Positions 53,650 through 62,790 of a stretch of 64,000 nucleotides of DNA are shown here, piece by piece. The notes beneath the pieces were generated by a model. It was not told the DNA's origin. It saw nothing but the letters and a program-made list of their open reading frames with translations, and did no database searches. The number at the start of each line of letters is the position of its first letter. Positions within the stretch are counted from its first letter, which is position 1. This DNA is from JAURNZ01 sp036337715 (lineage in GTDB: Bacteria > Pseudomonadota > Gammaproteobacteria > Comchoanobacterales > Comchoanobacteraceae): assembly GCA_036337715.1 (NCBI GenBank), contig JAYZDS010000007.1, positions 1 to 64,000 of the forward strand, written 5' to 3'. Position numbers and translations under genes: made by a program.

Positions 53650-54105
53650 TTATAATCGGTTTTTGTGTTTTTCCGTAATGAGTGATAAGACTTGTTGAAT
53701 GATTTCTTCGTTTTTAAGAGAAAACACATCAACCATATCGTCTACTGGTGAAAGATTAATGATTTTTTGCGGATGATTAATTGCTAAAGAAATACGTTTA
53801 CAGTCGTGGTTGTCTGCAAGCGCATTAATGTTTTCGTTAATGGCTTTATTAAATGTACCTTCAATAATGACATTAACCCCTGCATCCAATACACGTTTTG
53901 CATTTTTAATATCGATGATATTAATGTTTCGTGCAGAAATACCACTTTGTTCAATCTCATTAAAGATAATGTCTTGCGGTAGTTGGATAATTTTGGGTAG
54001 AGGAATGGGAACATAAATGAGATCTTCTTCGTACAACTGATCACATATTTTCTCGTGTATGCACATTAAACTTGGATCTTCGTGTTCTATTATTATTATC
54101 CTCAT
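53650..54105 (-). CDS. Hypothetical protein, 151 residues
   Basis: I do not recognise it. It alternates beta-strand-like and helical segments (MRIIIIEHEDPS at the start, GVNVIIEGTFNKAINENINAL later), suggesting a small Rossmann- or receiver-like fold. There is no signal peptide or membrane helix, and no conserved catalytic motif is visible. It lies divergently from the M16C peptidase gene, with 87 bases between them. Confidence 0.5.
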   Translation of the reverse strand: MRIIIIEHEDPSLMCIHEKICDQLYEEDLIYVPIPLPKIIQLPQDIIFNEIEQSGISARNINIIDIKNAKRVLDAGVNVIIEGTFNKAINENINALADNHDCKRISLAINHPQKIINLSPVDDMVDVFSLKNEEIIQQVLSLITEKHKNRL

Positions 54106-54192
54106 ATCAATATTATAGGAAATATTTACTAATTAGTTGTTAAAATTTATCTATAATTCCATAATATAAACTTACTTAGAAGGATTTCATCT

Positions 54193-57075
54193 ATGACTTA
54201 TAACAATGCGTTCACTTTAATTAAAGAAACAAAACATCCGTCTTTAGACCAAAGCTTATTGGAATTTAAACATGATATTACGGGTGCAAGGCACATTCAT
54301 ATTCAATCAGATGACCCCGAAAATACTTTTATGGTTGTATTAAAAACCATCCCAGAAGATGAAACAGGTGTTGCACACATACTTGAACACATCACCCTAT
54401 GTGGAAGCGAACGTTTTCCAGTCAGAGATCCATTTTTTATGATGTTGCGACGTTCATTAAATACATATATGAATGCTTCAACTGCAAATGATCACACGTC
54501 ATATTATTTTGCTTCACAAAATAAAAAAGACTTTTTTAATCTCATGCAAGTTTATTGTGATGCGGTATTTTTCCCATTGTTACATCCGTTAGATTTTGCA
54601 CAGGAAGGTCATCGTAAAGCGATAAACTCAGATGGAAAATTAGAATATCGAGGTGTTGTGTATAACGAAATGAAGGGGGCAACGAGTGATTTGACCTCAC
54701 AGCTTTGGCAGCGTTTAAATACTTTGCTATATCCATCTACAACTTATCGATTTAACTCTGGTGGAGAGCCAAAAGATATTCCTAACCTTAGTTATGACGG
54801 AATGAAAAAGTTTCATAAGAAGTTTTATCATCCAAGTAATGCGCTGTTTTGTACGGCCGGCAACATTGCTTTGTCTGAGCTACAAACGGGTATTAATGAT
54901 TGGGTTTTATCAAAGTATGAGGGCCAACAAGAGGTGAAAGATGTTCATTTGCAGTCAAGAATTGAGAAAAAGCAAATTAGAACAGAGTCATTCCCAGCAC
55001 ACAGTCAAGCAGCACATAAAGCCCACCATTTAAGGGCCTGGTTATTGGCTAATGCAACCAATGTCGATGAATGGATCATGGCAAAAGTTATGAGTTATTT
55101 ACTTGCAGGTGATTCCGCTGCACCATTGATGCATTTTTTAGAAACAACATCTCTGGGTGCTTGCCCGTCATCTCTGACGGGTTTGCATGCGTATTTTCAA
55201 CAAATGAGTTTTGTGATTGGGGTTGAACAATCTGATGAGCACGCTCAAAAAGATTGGGAGACACAAATAGATCAATTATTACAAACAATTGTCAAAACAG
55301 GTTTTGATAATGAACGAATTGCTGCTGTATTTGATCAATTTGAGCTTCAGCTCAAAGATCGAAGTGCCAGTACCCCTCATGGTATACAACTATTGTCGAG
55401 ATGTGTTTTACCAGCCCTGCATGATCAACCTATCGCAGAGTATTTATTTTTAGATGACGCTCTACTTCGCTGTCAAAAAAAGCTTCAAGATCCTGAAAAT
55501 ATTTCAAATTGGATAAAAAAATGGCTGATTGATAATACTCACCAGGTCATTTTAACAGCCATTCCTGAAAGTAAGCTCATTCAAGAAAATACAAAAGCCA
55601 TTGAGTCTGAGTTAGAAGATGCGTTAAGTCGTTTAAGTAATGATGCGAAAGATGATCTAGAAATAGGTGAAAAATCGCTTGAGGAAAGACAGCAGTCCTA
55701 CCAGGATGTGAACGTATTACCCACACTTAGTTTGAAAGATTTAATTCAAAAAAATCATATAATCAAACCGGTTAAAACCCTTGAAAATACACCTCAAGTA
55801 GCGCTTTTCAACACGCCAACACATGGTATTACTTTTCAAAGTATGCTTTTTGGATTGCCGGCCTTACAACAAGATGATTGGCCTTTAGTGACAGTTTTAG
55901 CAGATATTATGGGCTGTGTTGGTGCTGGTGAGTGTAGTTATCTTGAGCATGAAAAAAAACAGACACGTTTCACGGGTGGTGTTGGTATTGACTTATGGTT
56001 AAATGAACTAAAAGATGGGATACATGCATATTTTCAATTGGAGACAAAGTCATTAAACAGACATTTTGATTCAGCTGAAACTATTTTGCACGAGATATGG
56101 CATACTAGTGTTTTCGATGATCAAGCACGAATTAAAGATTTAGTTGCACAGAGTGCTTCTGATGGGCTAGAATCCATTGCCTATAATGGACATCGATTAG
56201 CGATGAGCGCATCATGGGCCCAAGTGAATCATATGGGTTTTATTAAAAATAAGATTGCAGGTTTGCCTCAGTTTTTATACCTATCAAATTTGACAAAATC
56301 ACTTAAAGATTCTCAATCACTTGAGACATTTTGTAGGGATTTAACTGACTGGTATCAAAATATTACTAAGGCCAATCATAGTGCCACTGGTTTGTTAGTA
56401 GGCGATAATTTATCTGAGGATAAATTATCTGCATACGCAAACCAATGGGATGTCAGTGGTTCATCACAGCCGCAGAAAATAAATTTTGTTAAGTCAAAAC
56501 CAATTATTTGGCTTTGCGATGTTCAGGTAAATTATTGTGCGATGAGTTGTCCTGTGGAAAATATTTTTCATGACGATGCTGCCTCGTTTGCAGTTTTAAG
56601 CCAAATATTGACCAATGGTTTCCTACATAGGGTAATACGTGAGCAAGGCGGTGCATATGGTGGTGGTGCAGTATATAGACCGCTTTCGGGTGAGTTTAGT
56701 TTTTATTCTTACAGGGATCCAAATGCTGAAAATACATTTAAGGCTTTCAGAGATTCGATTGATTGGGTTATAGATAATCATTGGGATAAGCATCTTTTTG
56801 ACGAGGCCATTATAAGTTTAATCGGTCAGTATGATAAGCCTGAAACACCTATAGGTGGTCCTAAACGAGTCTTTATGAATGCCTGTTCAGGATTCACAGA
56901 AGAAGACCGTATTGCATATCGAGAAAAAATTCTTAATGTTTCACGTGATTCAGTAATCAGAGTTGCTAACCAATACCTTTTGCAAGAAGATAGATTTGGA
57001 AAAGCACTGATCGCACCAAAAGAGCATAAATCTCAATACAGTGAAGCGGATTACGAAATAATTGAGATGAATTAA
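54193..57075 (+). CDS. M16C metallopeptidase, PreP/Cym1 type
   Basis: The 960-residue protein is the length of presequence proteases. The inverted zinc motif HxxEH is in GVAHILEHITLCGSERFPVRDPFF, followed by the family-typical RRSLNTYMNASTANDHTSYYFASQN. The distal glutamate is in YNEMKGA. A second, inactive M16 half carries GGAYGGGAVYRP. There is no signal peptide, so it should degrade oligopeptides in the cytosol; mitochondrial PreP degrades presequences. It likely recycles peptides for the amino-acid-based metabolism seen nearby. Confidence 0.93.
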   Translation: MTYNNAFTLIKETKHPSLDQSLLEFKHDITGARHIHIQSDDPENTFMVVLKTIPEDETGVAHILEHITLCGSERFPVRDPFFMMLRRSLNTYMNASTANDHTSYYFASQNKKDFFNLMQVYCDAVFFPLLHPLDFAQEGHRKAINSDGKLEYRGVVYNEMKGATSDLTSQLWQRLNTLLYPSTTYRFNSGGEPKDIPNLSYDGMKKFHKKFYHPSNALFCTAGNIALSELQTGINDWVLSKYEGQQEVKDVHLQSRIEKKQIRTESFPAHSQAAHKAHHLRAWLLANATNVDEWIMAKVMSYLLAGDSAAPLMHFLETTSLGACPSSLTGLHAYFQQMSFVIGVEQSDEHAQKDWETQIDQLLQTIVKTGFDNERIAAVFDQFELQLKDRSASTPHGIQLLSRCVLPALHDQPIAEYLFLDDALLRCQKKLQDPENISNWIKKWLIDNTHQVILTAIPESKLIQENTKAIESELEDALSRLSNDAKDDLEIGEKSLEERQQSYQDVNVLPTLSLKDLIQKNHIIKPVKTLENTPQVALFNTPTHGITFQSMLFGLPALQQDDWPLVTVLADIMGCVGAGECSYLEHEKKQTRFTGGVGIDLWLNELKDGIHAYFQLETKSLNRHFDSAETILHEIWHTSVFDDQARIKDLVAQSASDGLESIAYNGHRLAMSASWAQVNHMGFIKNKIAGLPQFLYLSNLTKSLKDSQSLETFCRDLTDWYQNITKANHSATGLLVGDNLSEDKLSAYANQWDVSGSSQPQKINFVKSKPIIWLCDVQVNYCAMSCPVENIFHDDAASFAVLSQILTNGFLHRVIREQGGAYGGGAVYRPLSGEFSFYSYRDPNAENTFKAFRDSIDWVIDNHWDKHLFDEAIISLIGQYDKPETPIGGPKRVFMNACSGFTEEDRIAYREKILNVSRDSVIRVANQYLLQEDRFGKALIAPKEHKSQYSEADYEIIEMN

Positions 57076-57077
57076 GT

Positions 57078-57395
57078 TCAGTCAGTTTCAGTTGGAAGTT
57101 TTGCATCTTCCCAGGCAGTTAGACCGCCGCGCACAGAATAAATTTCTTTGTAGCCCAGATCAACCAAATAGTCTGCAACTGTTTTAGATCTCACACCACG
57201 TTGACAAATAATAATGAAAGATTTTTCTGTATCGTTATATTTTTTCTTGAAAGAAGTAATTTGACTTTTGGGGTGATGTGATGCGCCAGCCACATGTCCT
57301 ACATCCCACTCATGTTGTTCTCTAACATCAATGATTATATTGCCTTGGGCTTGCATTTGGAAAGCCAATTCTACGTCTATTTCCTTAAAAGTCAT
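57078..57395 (-). CDS. Single-domain rhodanese-like protein
   Basis: The 105-residue rhodanese domain has the CH2A-like IIIDVREQHEWDVGHVAGA and the active-site cysteine loop IICQRGVRSKTVADYL. GlpE-type proteins transfer sulfur or handle persulfide. It converges on the peptidase gene, with 2 bases between their ends. Its physiological partner cannot be inferred. Confidence 0.9.
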   Translation of the reverse strand: MTFKEIDVELAFQMQAQGNIIIDVREQHEWDVGHVAGASHHPKSQITSFKKKYNDTEKSFIIICQRGVRSKTVADYLVDLGYKEIYSVRGGLTAWEDAKLPTETD

Positions 57396-57439
57396 TTTGA
57401 TATAGTATCGATTATCTTATTTTGATGCAATGGTATTTG

Positions 57440-57952
57440 TTATATTGTAAAAAAAATGTCAGTTTTAATGTGTTGTTCAACTTTGGTGGTTGGTTGTGCA
57501 TTTAATAAGCGATCAAAGTACTTTTTTGGGACGCACAACGGAAAAGTTTCGTTTGTTAGATCAATGACTTTATCAAGATTGTCTTTTTGAGTTTTCAGCA
57601 TTTTTTTAATGGTGTCAGAACCTTTAGAAAATTCGTTACAAGGCCATATTGTCGCAGAACTGATGTCATCGTCTAATAAACTGATGCCTCTTTGTAAGCT
57701 AGTCATCATAGGTTGTTCGTAGGCACTATTATATGCAAAAAGCCAATCAGTAGATTTTAACAGTGTTTCATTGATTAAACTTTTATCCCCCAGAACGAGA
57801 ATTCTTTGTCCTAAATCAAATTGCTCAAAAATGTTCATAAGTTTTGCAAGATTATTGTTAAATTCTTCAATCGTATCTTGATCCTTAGGTGCTTGAGCAG
57901 AAAGCAATATAATGGCTTGTTTTGAAAAATGGCTGTCTCTAGTTGAATTCAT
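57440..57952 (-). CDS. Hypothetical protein, possibly a degenerate MobA-like nucleotidyltransferase fold
   Basis: The 170-residue protein is not clearly assignable. RILVLGDKSLINETLL, then YEQPMMTSLQRGISLLDDD, resembles the strand-helix around the GMGSSL motif of MobA/MocA cofactor nucleotidyltransferases. The usual N-terminal LAGG-S-R-MG motif is replaced (AIILLSAQAPKD) and the metal-binding aspartate is not evident. If related, it is unlikely to be a normal catalyst. It lies divergently from the small secreted protein gene. Confidence 0.4.
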   Translation of the reverse strand: MNSTRDSHFSKQAIILLSAQAPKDQDTIEEFNNNLAKLMNIFEQFDLGQRILVLGDKSLINETLLKSTDWLFAYNSAYEQPMMTSLQRGISLLDDDISSATIWPCNEFSKGSDTIKKMLKTQKDNLDKVIDLTNETFPLCVPKKYFDRLLNAQPTTKVEQHIKTDIFFTI

Positions 57953-58049
57953 AAAAATTAGTATAGTCTCATTTTTGAAATATGTAATGAAATTTCACAT
58001 ACATGTTGTGATTTGTGTTATAATTTTAGTAGATAAGGTTAAGTTTAGT

Positions 58050-58565
58050 ATGTTTAAGAAACCTTTATATACAGTTATGTTATTTTTATTAATGACCCCA
58101 ATGGTCTTTTCAGACCAAACTGTTGTTGAGTCAAAAAATGAATCGTCTAAAAGTGAAGTCTCGGAAGATCAAGCCGAAGTTGCGAAATATGTCTATTGTC
58201 CAGGCATAAAAAGCTTAGTAAGAGACGATGTGTCTGGAAAATGGAACGCACCCGATGGCTGGTTTAGTGTATCGTATTCGTTTGCCAAAAAAATTGATCA
58301 CTATTTAGGGGCTGCTTTTACGGGAGGCAACATCGGACATATAGAGTGTTATTATACTTCAAGTGAGACAGGTGATAAACGCATTGTATTGAAAAATACT
58401 AAATTAGTTGAGTTGCCGAAATTAGATGTGTGGCAAGTTTCTGACCAAAATAGCAAAGTAAGTATTTGTAAACCCAATACAGATCAAGACTGTCCCTTTA
58501 TTTTATATCAGGAAAATCAACATCCTCAAGATTTAGAAAGCGCTATTTTAAATATGCCGAAATAA
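58050..58565 (+). CDS. Small secreted protein of unknown function
   Basis: I chose the ATG at 58050, which gives a good signal peptide (MFKKPLYTVMLFLLMTPMVFS, cleavage before DQ). An upstream extension of the frame to 57912 would bury this. The mature part of about 150 residues starts acidic and disordered, then has a compact region with VYCPGIKSLVRD, GKWNAPDGWFSVSY, IECYYTS and ICKPNTDQDC. The cysteines could form disulfides in the periplasm. The CP...G-W...GW pattern recalls small Legionella/Coxiella secreted families such as DUF3757, a weak resemblance only. Confidence 0.65.
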   Translation: MFKKPLYTVMLFLLMTPMVFSDQTVVESKNESSKSEVSEDQAEVAKYVYCPGIKSLVRDDVSGKWNAPDGWFSVSYSFAKKIDHYLGAAFTGGNIGHIECYYTSSETGDKRIVLKNTKLVELPKLDVWQVSDQNSKVSICKPNTDQDCPFILYQENQHPQDLESAILNMPK

Positions 58566-58633
58566 TCATTCAAATTTTGATTGAGCTACTAGTTAAATAT
58601 GTGTTAATTTAGCACTGTTAACGAGGTATACTA

Positions 58634-60193
58634 ATGAGCAGCGCAACCAACTCTATTTTTGTCGATCTTGATAAAGATCAATTACTAGAGCAAGCCCTAA
58701 TCAGCAAAGAGGGTTTTTTAGGTGCAAATGGCGCACTTATAGTTGAGACTGGAGAAAGAACCGGTCGTTCACCGAAAGACAGATATATAGTTAAGGATCA
58801 GTTAACCTTAGACAAAGTTGATTGGGGTAAGATTAATCAGCCTTTTTGTGAGAAACACATTGATATGCTATGGCAAGAAGTTGAGTCATTTGCTAGAAAA
58901 GAATGTGTCTGTTATGAACAATCATTAAGGGTAGGCGCAAGTGATCAATTTGGCATCAATGTAAAAACCATTAATACTTATGCTTGGCATAGTCTTTTTG
59001 TTAAAAATTTATTCATTGATGAAAAGCCACATTCTGATTTAGCAAACTGGACATTGTTATCTGTTCCTCAGTTTAAGTGTGACCCAGAGAAACATCAAAC
59101 CCATTCAGATGGTTGTGTGATCATAGATTTCACAAGACAACGGGTATTGATTGCTGGCATGCGTTATGCTGGAGAAATGAAAAAATCTTTTTTTTCTGTG
59201 CTTAATTTTTTATTGCCAATGAGAAATATTTTGCCTATGCATTGTGCGGCAAATCAAAGTGCTGAAAAAGATGATGTGTCATTATTTTTTGGTTTGTCTG
59301 GTACTGGAAAAACAACTTTGTCTGCGGATGTTTCGCGTGAACTTATTGGTGATGATGAACATGGTTGGTCTGATCAGGGTGTTTTTAACTTTGAAGGCGG
59401 TTGTTATGCCAAGTGTATCGATATAACTGAGAAAACTGAGCCACTAATATGGCGTGCCATTCAAAAACATGCAGTGCTCGAAAACGTTGTTGTCAATGAT
59501 GAGAAACAGGTAGATTATTCAGATAGTTCAAAAACAAGTAATACACGTGCTGTTTATCCAAGATCATTTATTCCTAATTGTGAGCCCACAAATCAATGTC
59601 AAACACCCGCTAGGTTGATTTTTTTATGTTGTGATTTGTATGGGGTTTTGCCACCATTAGCCCGATTAAGCCCTGAACAGGCAGCTTATTATTTCCTCAG
59701 TGGTTATACTGCATTAGTAGGAAGTACTGAAGTGGGCGCAGGTGATGCCGTTAAACCAGTATTTAGCCCTTGTTTTGGAGCAGTTTTTTTCCCACATTTT
59801 TTCAAAGTATATGCAGATCTTATTCAGAATAAATTAAAGTCGTCTGGTGCCAAAGTCTATTTAATGAATACAGGTTGGCATGCAGGTGCTTATGGCTCTG
59901 ATCAAGGTAAGCGATATCCTTTGAAATTTACTAGAGCAATCTTAGATGCTGTTCATACATCTGAAATTGAACAATGTGAATGGGAGATCATGCAAGATTT
60001 TAATTTCGAGATCCCAAAATCTTTAGCGGGCTTTAGTTCCCAGCAACTGAATCCAGCATCGACGTGGTCAGACCAAAATCAATACTGTCAAGCTAAAGAA
60101 GCATTGATTCAGGCTTTCCAAGATAATTTTTCTCAACACAATATTAAATCTTTGGAAGCGGTTGGCCCAAAAATGGCAGATATTTGCGTTTGA
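58634..60193 (+). CDS. pckA: Phosphoenolpyruvate carboxykinase (ATP)
   Basis: PckA converts oxaloacetate to PEP, the key gluconeogenic step. The 519-residue protein carries GERTGRSPKDRYIV, the kinase-1a P-loop FGLSGTGKTTLSAD, the metal-binding IGDDEHGW and NFEGGCYAKC, and RAVYPRSFIPN. It belongs to the ATP-dependent type. Together with PutA and amino-acid uptake it supports growth on amino acids. proC follows with a 4-base overlap. Confidence 0.96.
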   Translation: MSSATNSIFVDLDKDQLLEQALISKEGFLGANGALIVETGERTGRSPKDRYIVKDQLTLDKVDWGKINQPFCEKHIDMLWQEVESFARKECVCYEQSLRVGASDQFGINVKTINTYAWHSLFVKNLFIDEKPHSDLANWTLLSVPQFKCDPEKHQTHSDGCVIIDFTRQRVLIAGMRYAGEMKKSFFSVLNFLLPMRNILPMHCAANQSAEKDDVSLFFGLSGTGKTTLSADVSRELIGDDEHGWSDQGVFNFEGGCYAKCIDITEKTEPLIWRAIQKHAVLENVVVNDEKQVDYSDSSKTSNTRAVYPRSFIPNCEPTNQCQTPARLIFLCCDLYGVLPPLARLSPEQAAYYFLSGYTALVGSTEVGAGDAVKPVFSPCFGAVFFPHFFKVYADLIQNKLKSSGAKVYLMNTGWHAGAYGSDQGKRYPLKFTRAILDAVHTSEIEQCEWEIMQDFNFEIPKSLAGFSSQQLNPASTWSDQNQYCQAKEALIQAFQDNFSQHNIKSLEAVGPKMADICV

Positions 60194-61020
60194 AAGAAAA
60201 GCAGTCAAGGATAGCCATCATTGGTGCAGGTAATATGAGCCGTGCATTAGTTTCTTTTTTGAATAAGCATAAAAATGAGTTTGGGCAGGTTGGTGTCAAA
60301 GGAAGAACGTCAGAATCAACCACATTGTTTGCTAATGAAATGTGTGTTCTAGATTGGTTTGAACAAAAAGACTGGGTCAATGCTAATTGCTGGGTTTTGT
60401 GCATTAAGCCAAACCAATTTAGTGATTTATCTAAAGCGCTTCATGATGAATTTAAGGCATTGGCAATAAAGCCTACCATTGTTTCTTTAATGGCTGGTGT
60501 TTCAATACAATCACTTGAAAAAACATTTCCGGGAACGCATATTTTAAGACTTATGGCCAATTTGTCGATTGCTAATTCAAGCCCAATGTTTGCAATGTGC
60601 GCAAACACTGACAACACAAATATTGATTTGGTAACCAAATTTAAAAAAACAGCGGATGTCATTGCTTTAGATGAAGAAAAAATGCATTTGGCTACTGTAT
60701 TATTAGGCAGCGGACCTGCTTTATTTTTGGCAGTTCAAAATAAACTACAGGGTATCGCAAAGTGTCAGGGTTTTAGACAAGAAGATGCTTTGAAGATAGC
60801 AAAAGGCGCTTTACAAGGTGCTTCAGATTTAATGGATGCCAATCAGGATCCAAATAAACTAATTGCTCAAATTGCTTCACCTGGTGGCACTACGCAAGCA
60901 GCGCTAAATGTGGTTCATGAGAGCGGATTGCTTGCATTAATTGACGATGCTGTAGTAGCGGCATGTAAGAGATCTATTGAAATTAGTGACAATGACAAAA
61001 AAAATGAAAATAGCGATTGA
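60190..61020 (+). CDS. proC: Pyrroline-5-carboxylate reductase
   Basis: ProC makes proline from P5C with NADPH. The roughly 276-residue protein has the Rossmann motif IAIIGAGNMSRALVSFL, VLCIKPNQFSDL, ILRLMANL (usually RxMPN) and the C-terminal IASPGGTTQAALNVV. I chose the TTG at 60190, which overlaps the pckA stop as TTGA; the TTG at 60184 is an alternative. Having both PutA and ProC in one window allows proline cycling or separate growth conditions. Confidence 0.9.
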   Translation: MKEKQSRIAIIGAGNMSRALVSFLNKHKNEFGQVGVKGRTSESTTLFANEMCVLDWFEQKDWVNANCWVLCIKPNQFSDLSKALHDEFKALAIKPTIVSLMAGVSIQSLEKTFPGTHILRLMANLSIANSSPMFAMCANTDNTNIDLVTKFKKTADVIALDEEKMHLATVLLGSGPALFLAVQNKLQGIAKCQGFRQEDALKIAKGALQGASDLMDANQDPNKLIAQIASPGGTTQAALNVVHESGLLALIDDAVVAACKRSIEISDNDKKNENSD

Positions 61021-61046
61021 CAGTTGTAAAGTTTCAATACTATAGT
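61017..61046 (+). promoter_or_regulatory. Promoter of trxA-rho
   Basis: A consensus TTGACA (61017-61022), overlapping the proC stop codon, is followed after 18 bases by TATAGT (61041-61046). The predicted start near 61053 gives a leader of about 110 bases before trxA. Confidence 0.7.
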
Positions 61047-61052
61047 ACGGTT

Positions 61053-61128
61053 ATAACAAACGAATACCCCCCCACAAAGAATGTAAAAATTTACCATTTA
61101 TCATTTGGTTTGTTATTTCGCGAGGGGT
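61053..61128 (+). ncRNA. Possible structured 5' leader of the trxA-rho mRNA (stem plus pseudoknot)
   Basis: Exactly at the predicted transcript start, ATAACAAAC (61053-61061) can pair with GTTTGTTAT (61108-61116), a 9-bp stem closing a 46-base loop. The loop contains a run of seven C. ACCCC (61066-61070) in the loop can pair with GGGGT (61124-61128) outside it, giving an H-type pseudoknot. E. coli rho is autoregulated by attenuation in its leader, so a control element here is plausible. The fold is read by eye only. Confidence 0.35.
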
Positions 61129-61162
61129 TCTATTCCATTTAAATTTAAAATTGAGGATATTT

Positions 61163-61480
61163 ATGATTAACGTAACCGATAATGACTTTTCATCTGCAGT
61201 ACTAGAATCTGAAAACCCTGTATTAGTTGATTTTTGGGCAGAATGGTGTGGTCCTTGTAAAATGATAGCGCCTATTTTAGCTGAAATATCCGATGAATAT
61301 GGTGAGAAACTGATCGTTGCTAAAGTGGATGTTGAGGCAAACCCAAACACGCCGGCCCAATTTGGTGTCCGAGGTATTCCAGCATTGATGATTTTTCATC
61401 GTGGTGAAGTTATTGGTACAAAAGTGGGTGCACTCTCGAAAGCGCAACTTAAAGAATTTATTGATGAATGCTTAGGTTAA
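61163..61480 (+). CDS. trxA: Thioredoxin
   Basis: The 105-residue thioredoxin has the active site DFWAEWCGPCKMIAPIL, the cis-proline in RGIPALMIF and a normal length. I chose the ATG at 61163 with a GAGG upstream over the in-frame TTG at 61151. It reduces cytosolic disulfides. The trxA-rho order is typical of gammaproteobacteria; rho starts 18 bases after its stop. Confidence 0.96.
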   Translation: MINVTDNDFSSAVLESENPVLVDFWAEWCGPCKMIAPILAEISDEYGEKLIVAKVDVEANPNTPAQFGVRGIPALMIFHRGEVIGTKVGALSKAQLKEFIDECLG

Positions 61481-61498
61481 CAAAAAAACGGAAAAATT

Positions 61499-62782
61499 AT
61501 GAATGAAAAAACAATTATAGATATCAATCAGATCAAAAGCTTGGCTTTACCAAAACTTCATGAATTGGTTAAGGAAAGTGGTATTGAAAACCTAAGACAG
61601 CGAAAATCTGAGCTGGTTTTTGGCTATCTGAAAAAAATGTCAAAAACTAATCAGGATGCTGAATTCCAGGCAGAAGGTGTCTTAGATATCATGCAGGATG
61701 GCTATGGTTTTCTTCGCTCCGAGATGAATTCTTACCGAAGTGAGCCAGACGATATTTATGTTTCACCTAACCAAATTAAGAGATTTGCTCTCAAAACAGG
61801 TGACGTTGTGTGTGGTAAAATTCGTCCACCTAAAGATAGTGAGCGGTATTTTGCACTCTCTCAAGTTCTTTTGTGTGGCGGATTACCAGCTGATAAGAAT
61901 CGTTTTAAGATTGACTTTGAAAGTCTGACCCCACTTTTTCCTGATGAAAGAATTGTTTTGCCAAGAGATAACAACAGTAGTGAAAATATTACAACGCGTG
62001 CTATTGATTTAACTTCTCCTATCGGTAAGGGACAACGTGCTTTGATTGTTGCCCCACCAAAAGCAGGGAAGACGCTACTTGTTCAAGCCATGGCGCATTC
62101 AATCTTAGCTAACCACCCAGAATGTTATGTGATTGCCTTAGGGATTGATGAGCGTCCAGAAGAAGTTACTGAAATGCGTCGATCAATTAATGCTGAAGTG
62201 GTAGCAAGTACATTTGATGAACCTGCACAAAGACATGTTCAGGTTGCAGAAATGGTGATTGCAAAAGCCAAAAGAATGGTCGAAGCCAAAAAAGATGTTG
62301 TCATTATTCTTGATTCATTAACTAGACTAGCTCGTGCTTATAACACCGTTACGCCCTCATCAGGTAAAGTTTTGACCGGTGGTGTGGATGCAAATGCGTT
62401 ACAGAAGCCAAGAAGATTTTTTAGTGCAGCAAGAAATATTGAAGAGGGTGGAAGCTTAACCATCATTGCAACTTGTCTTGTTGAGACAGGTTCAAAAATG
62501 GATGAGGTGATCTATGAAGAATTTAAGGGAACGGGTAATAGTGAGATACACTTAAGTCGTTCACTTGCCCAGAAACATCTTTATCCTGCTCTCAATATTA
62601 AGGCTTCGGGGACTCGTCGCGAAGAATTAATTACGACTGATGAAGAGCTTAAGAAAATGCTTGTTTTAAGAAAATATTTACAAACCATGGAAGACGCTCA
62701 GGCCATTGAGTTTTTAATTGATCGCCTTAAATCGACACAAAATAATAAAGAGTTTTTTGAAGCTATGCGTGGTGATAAATAG
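61499..62782 (+). CDS. rho: Transcription termination factor Rho
   Basis: The hexameric RNA helicase of 427 residues has the N-terminal helix bundle (LPKLHELVKESGIENLRQ), the cold-shock RNA-binding domain (EGVLDIMQDGYGFLRS), Walker A IVAPPKAGKTLLVQAMAHS, Walker B VVIILDSLTRLARAYN, the Q/R-loop (SGKVLTGGVDANALQKP) and the arginine finger region. There is no insertion domain. It ends transcription and may regulate itself through the upstream leader. Confidence 0.97.
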   Translation: MNEKTIIDINQIKSLALPKLHELVKESGIENLRQRKSELVFGYLKKMSKTNQDAEFQAEGVLDIMQDGYGFLRSEMNSYRSEPDDIYVSPNQIKRFALKTGDVVCGKIRPPKDSERYFALSQVLLCGGLPADKNRFKIDFESLTPLFPDERIVLPRDNNSSENITTRAIDLTSPIGKGQRALIVAPPKAGKTLLVQAMAHSILANHPECYVIALGIDERPEEVTEMRRSINAEVVASTFDEPAQRHVQVAEMVIAKAKRMVEAKKDVVIILDSLTRLARAYNTVTPSSGKVLTGGVDANALQKPRRFFSAARNIEEGGSLTIIATCLVETGSKMDEVIYEEFKGTGNSEIHLSRSLAQKHLYPALNIKASGTRREELITTDEELKKMLVLRKYLQTMEDAQAIEFLIDRLKSTQNNKEFFEAMRGDK

Positions 62783-62790
62783 TTTATGAT

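Noticed and set aside
57912..58049. N-terminal extension of the small secreted protein
   Set aside because: The extension reads as intergenic sequence overlapping the divergent gene; the internal ATG at 58050 begins a clear signal peptide.
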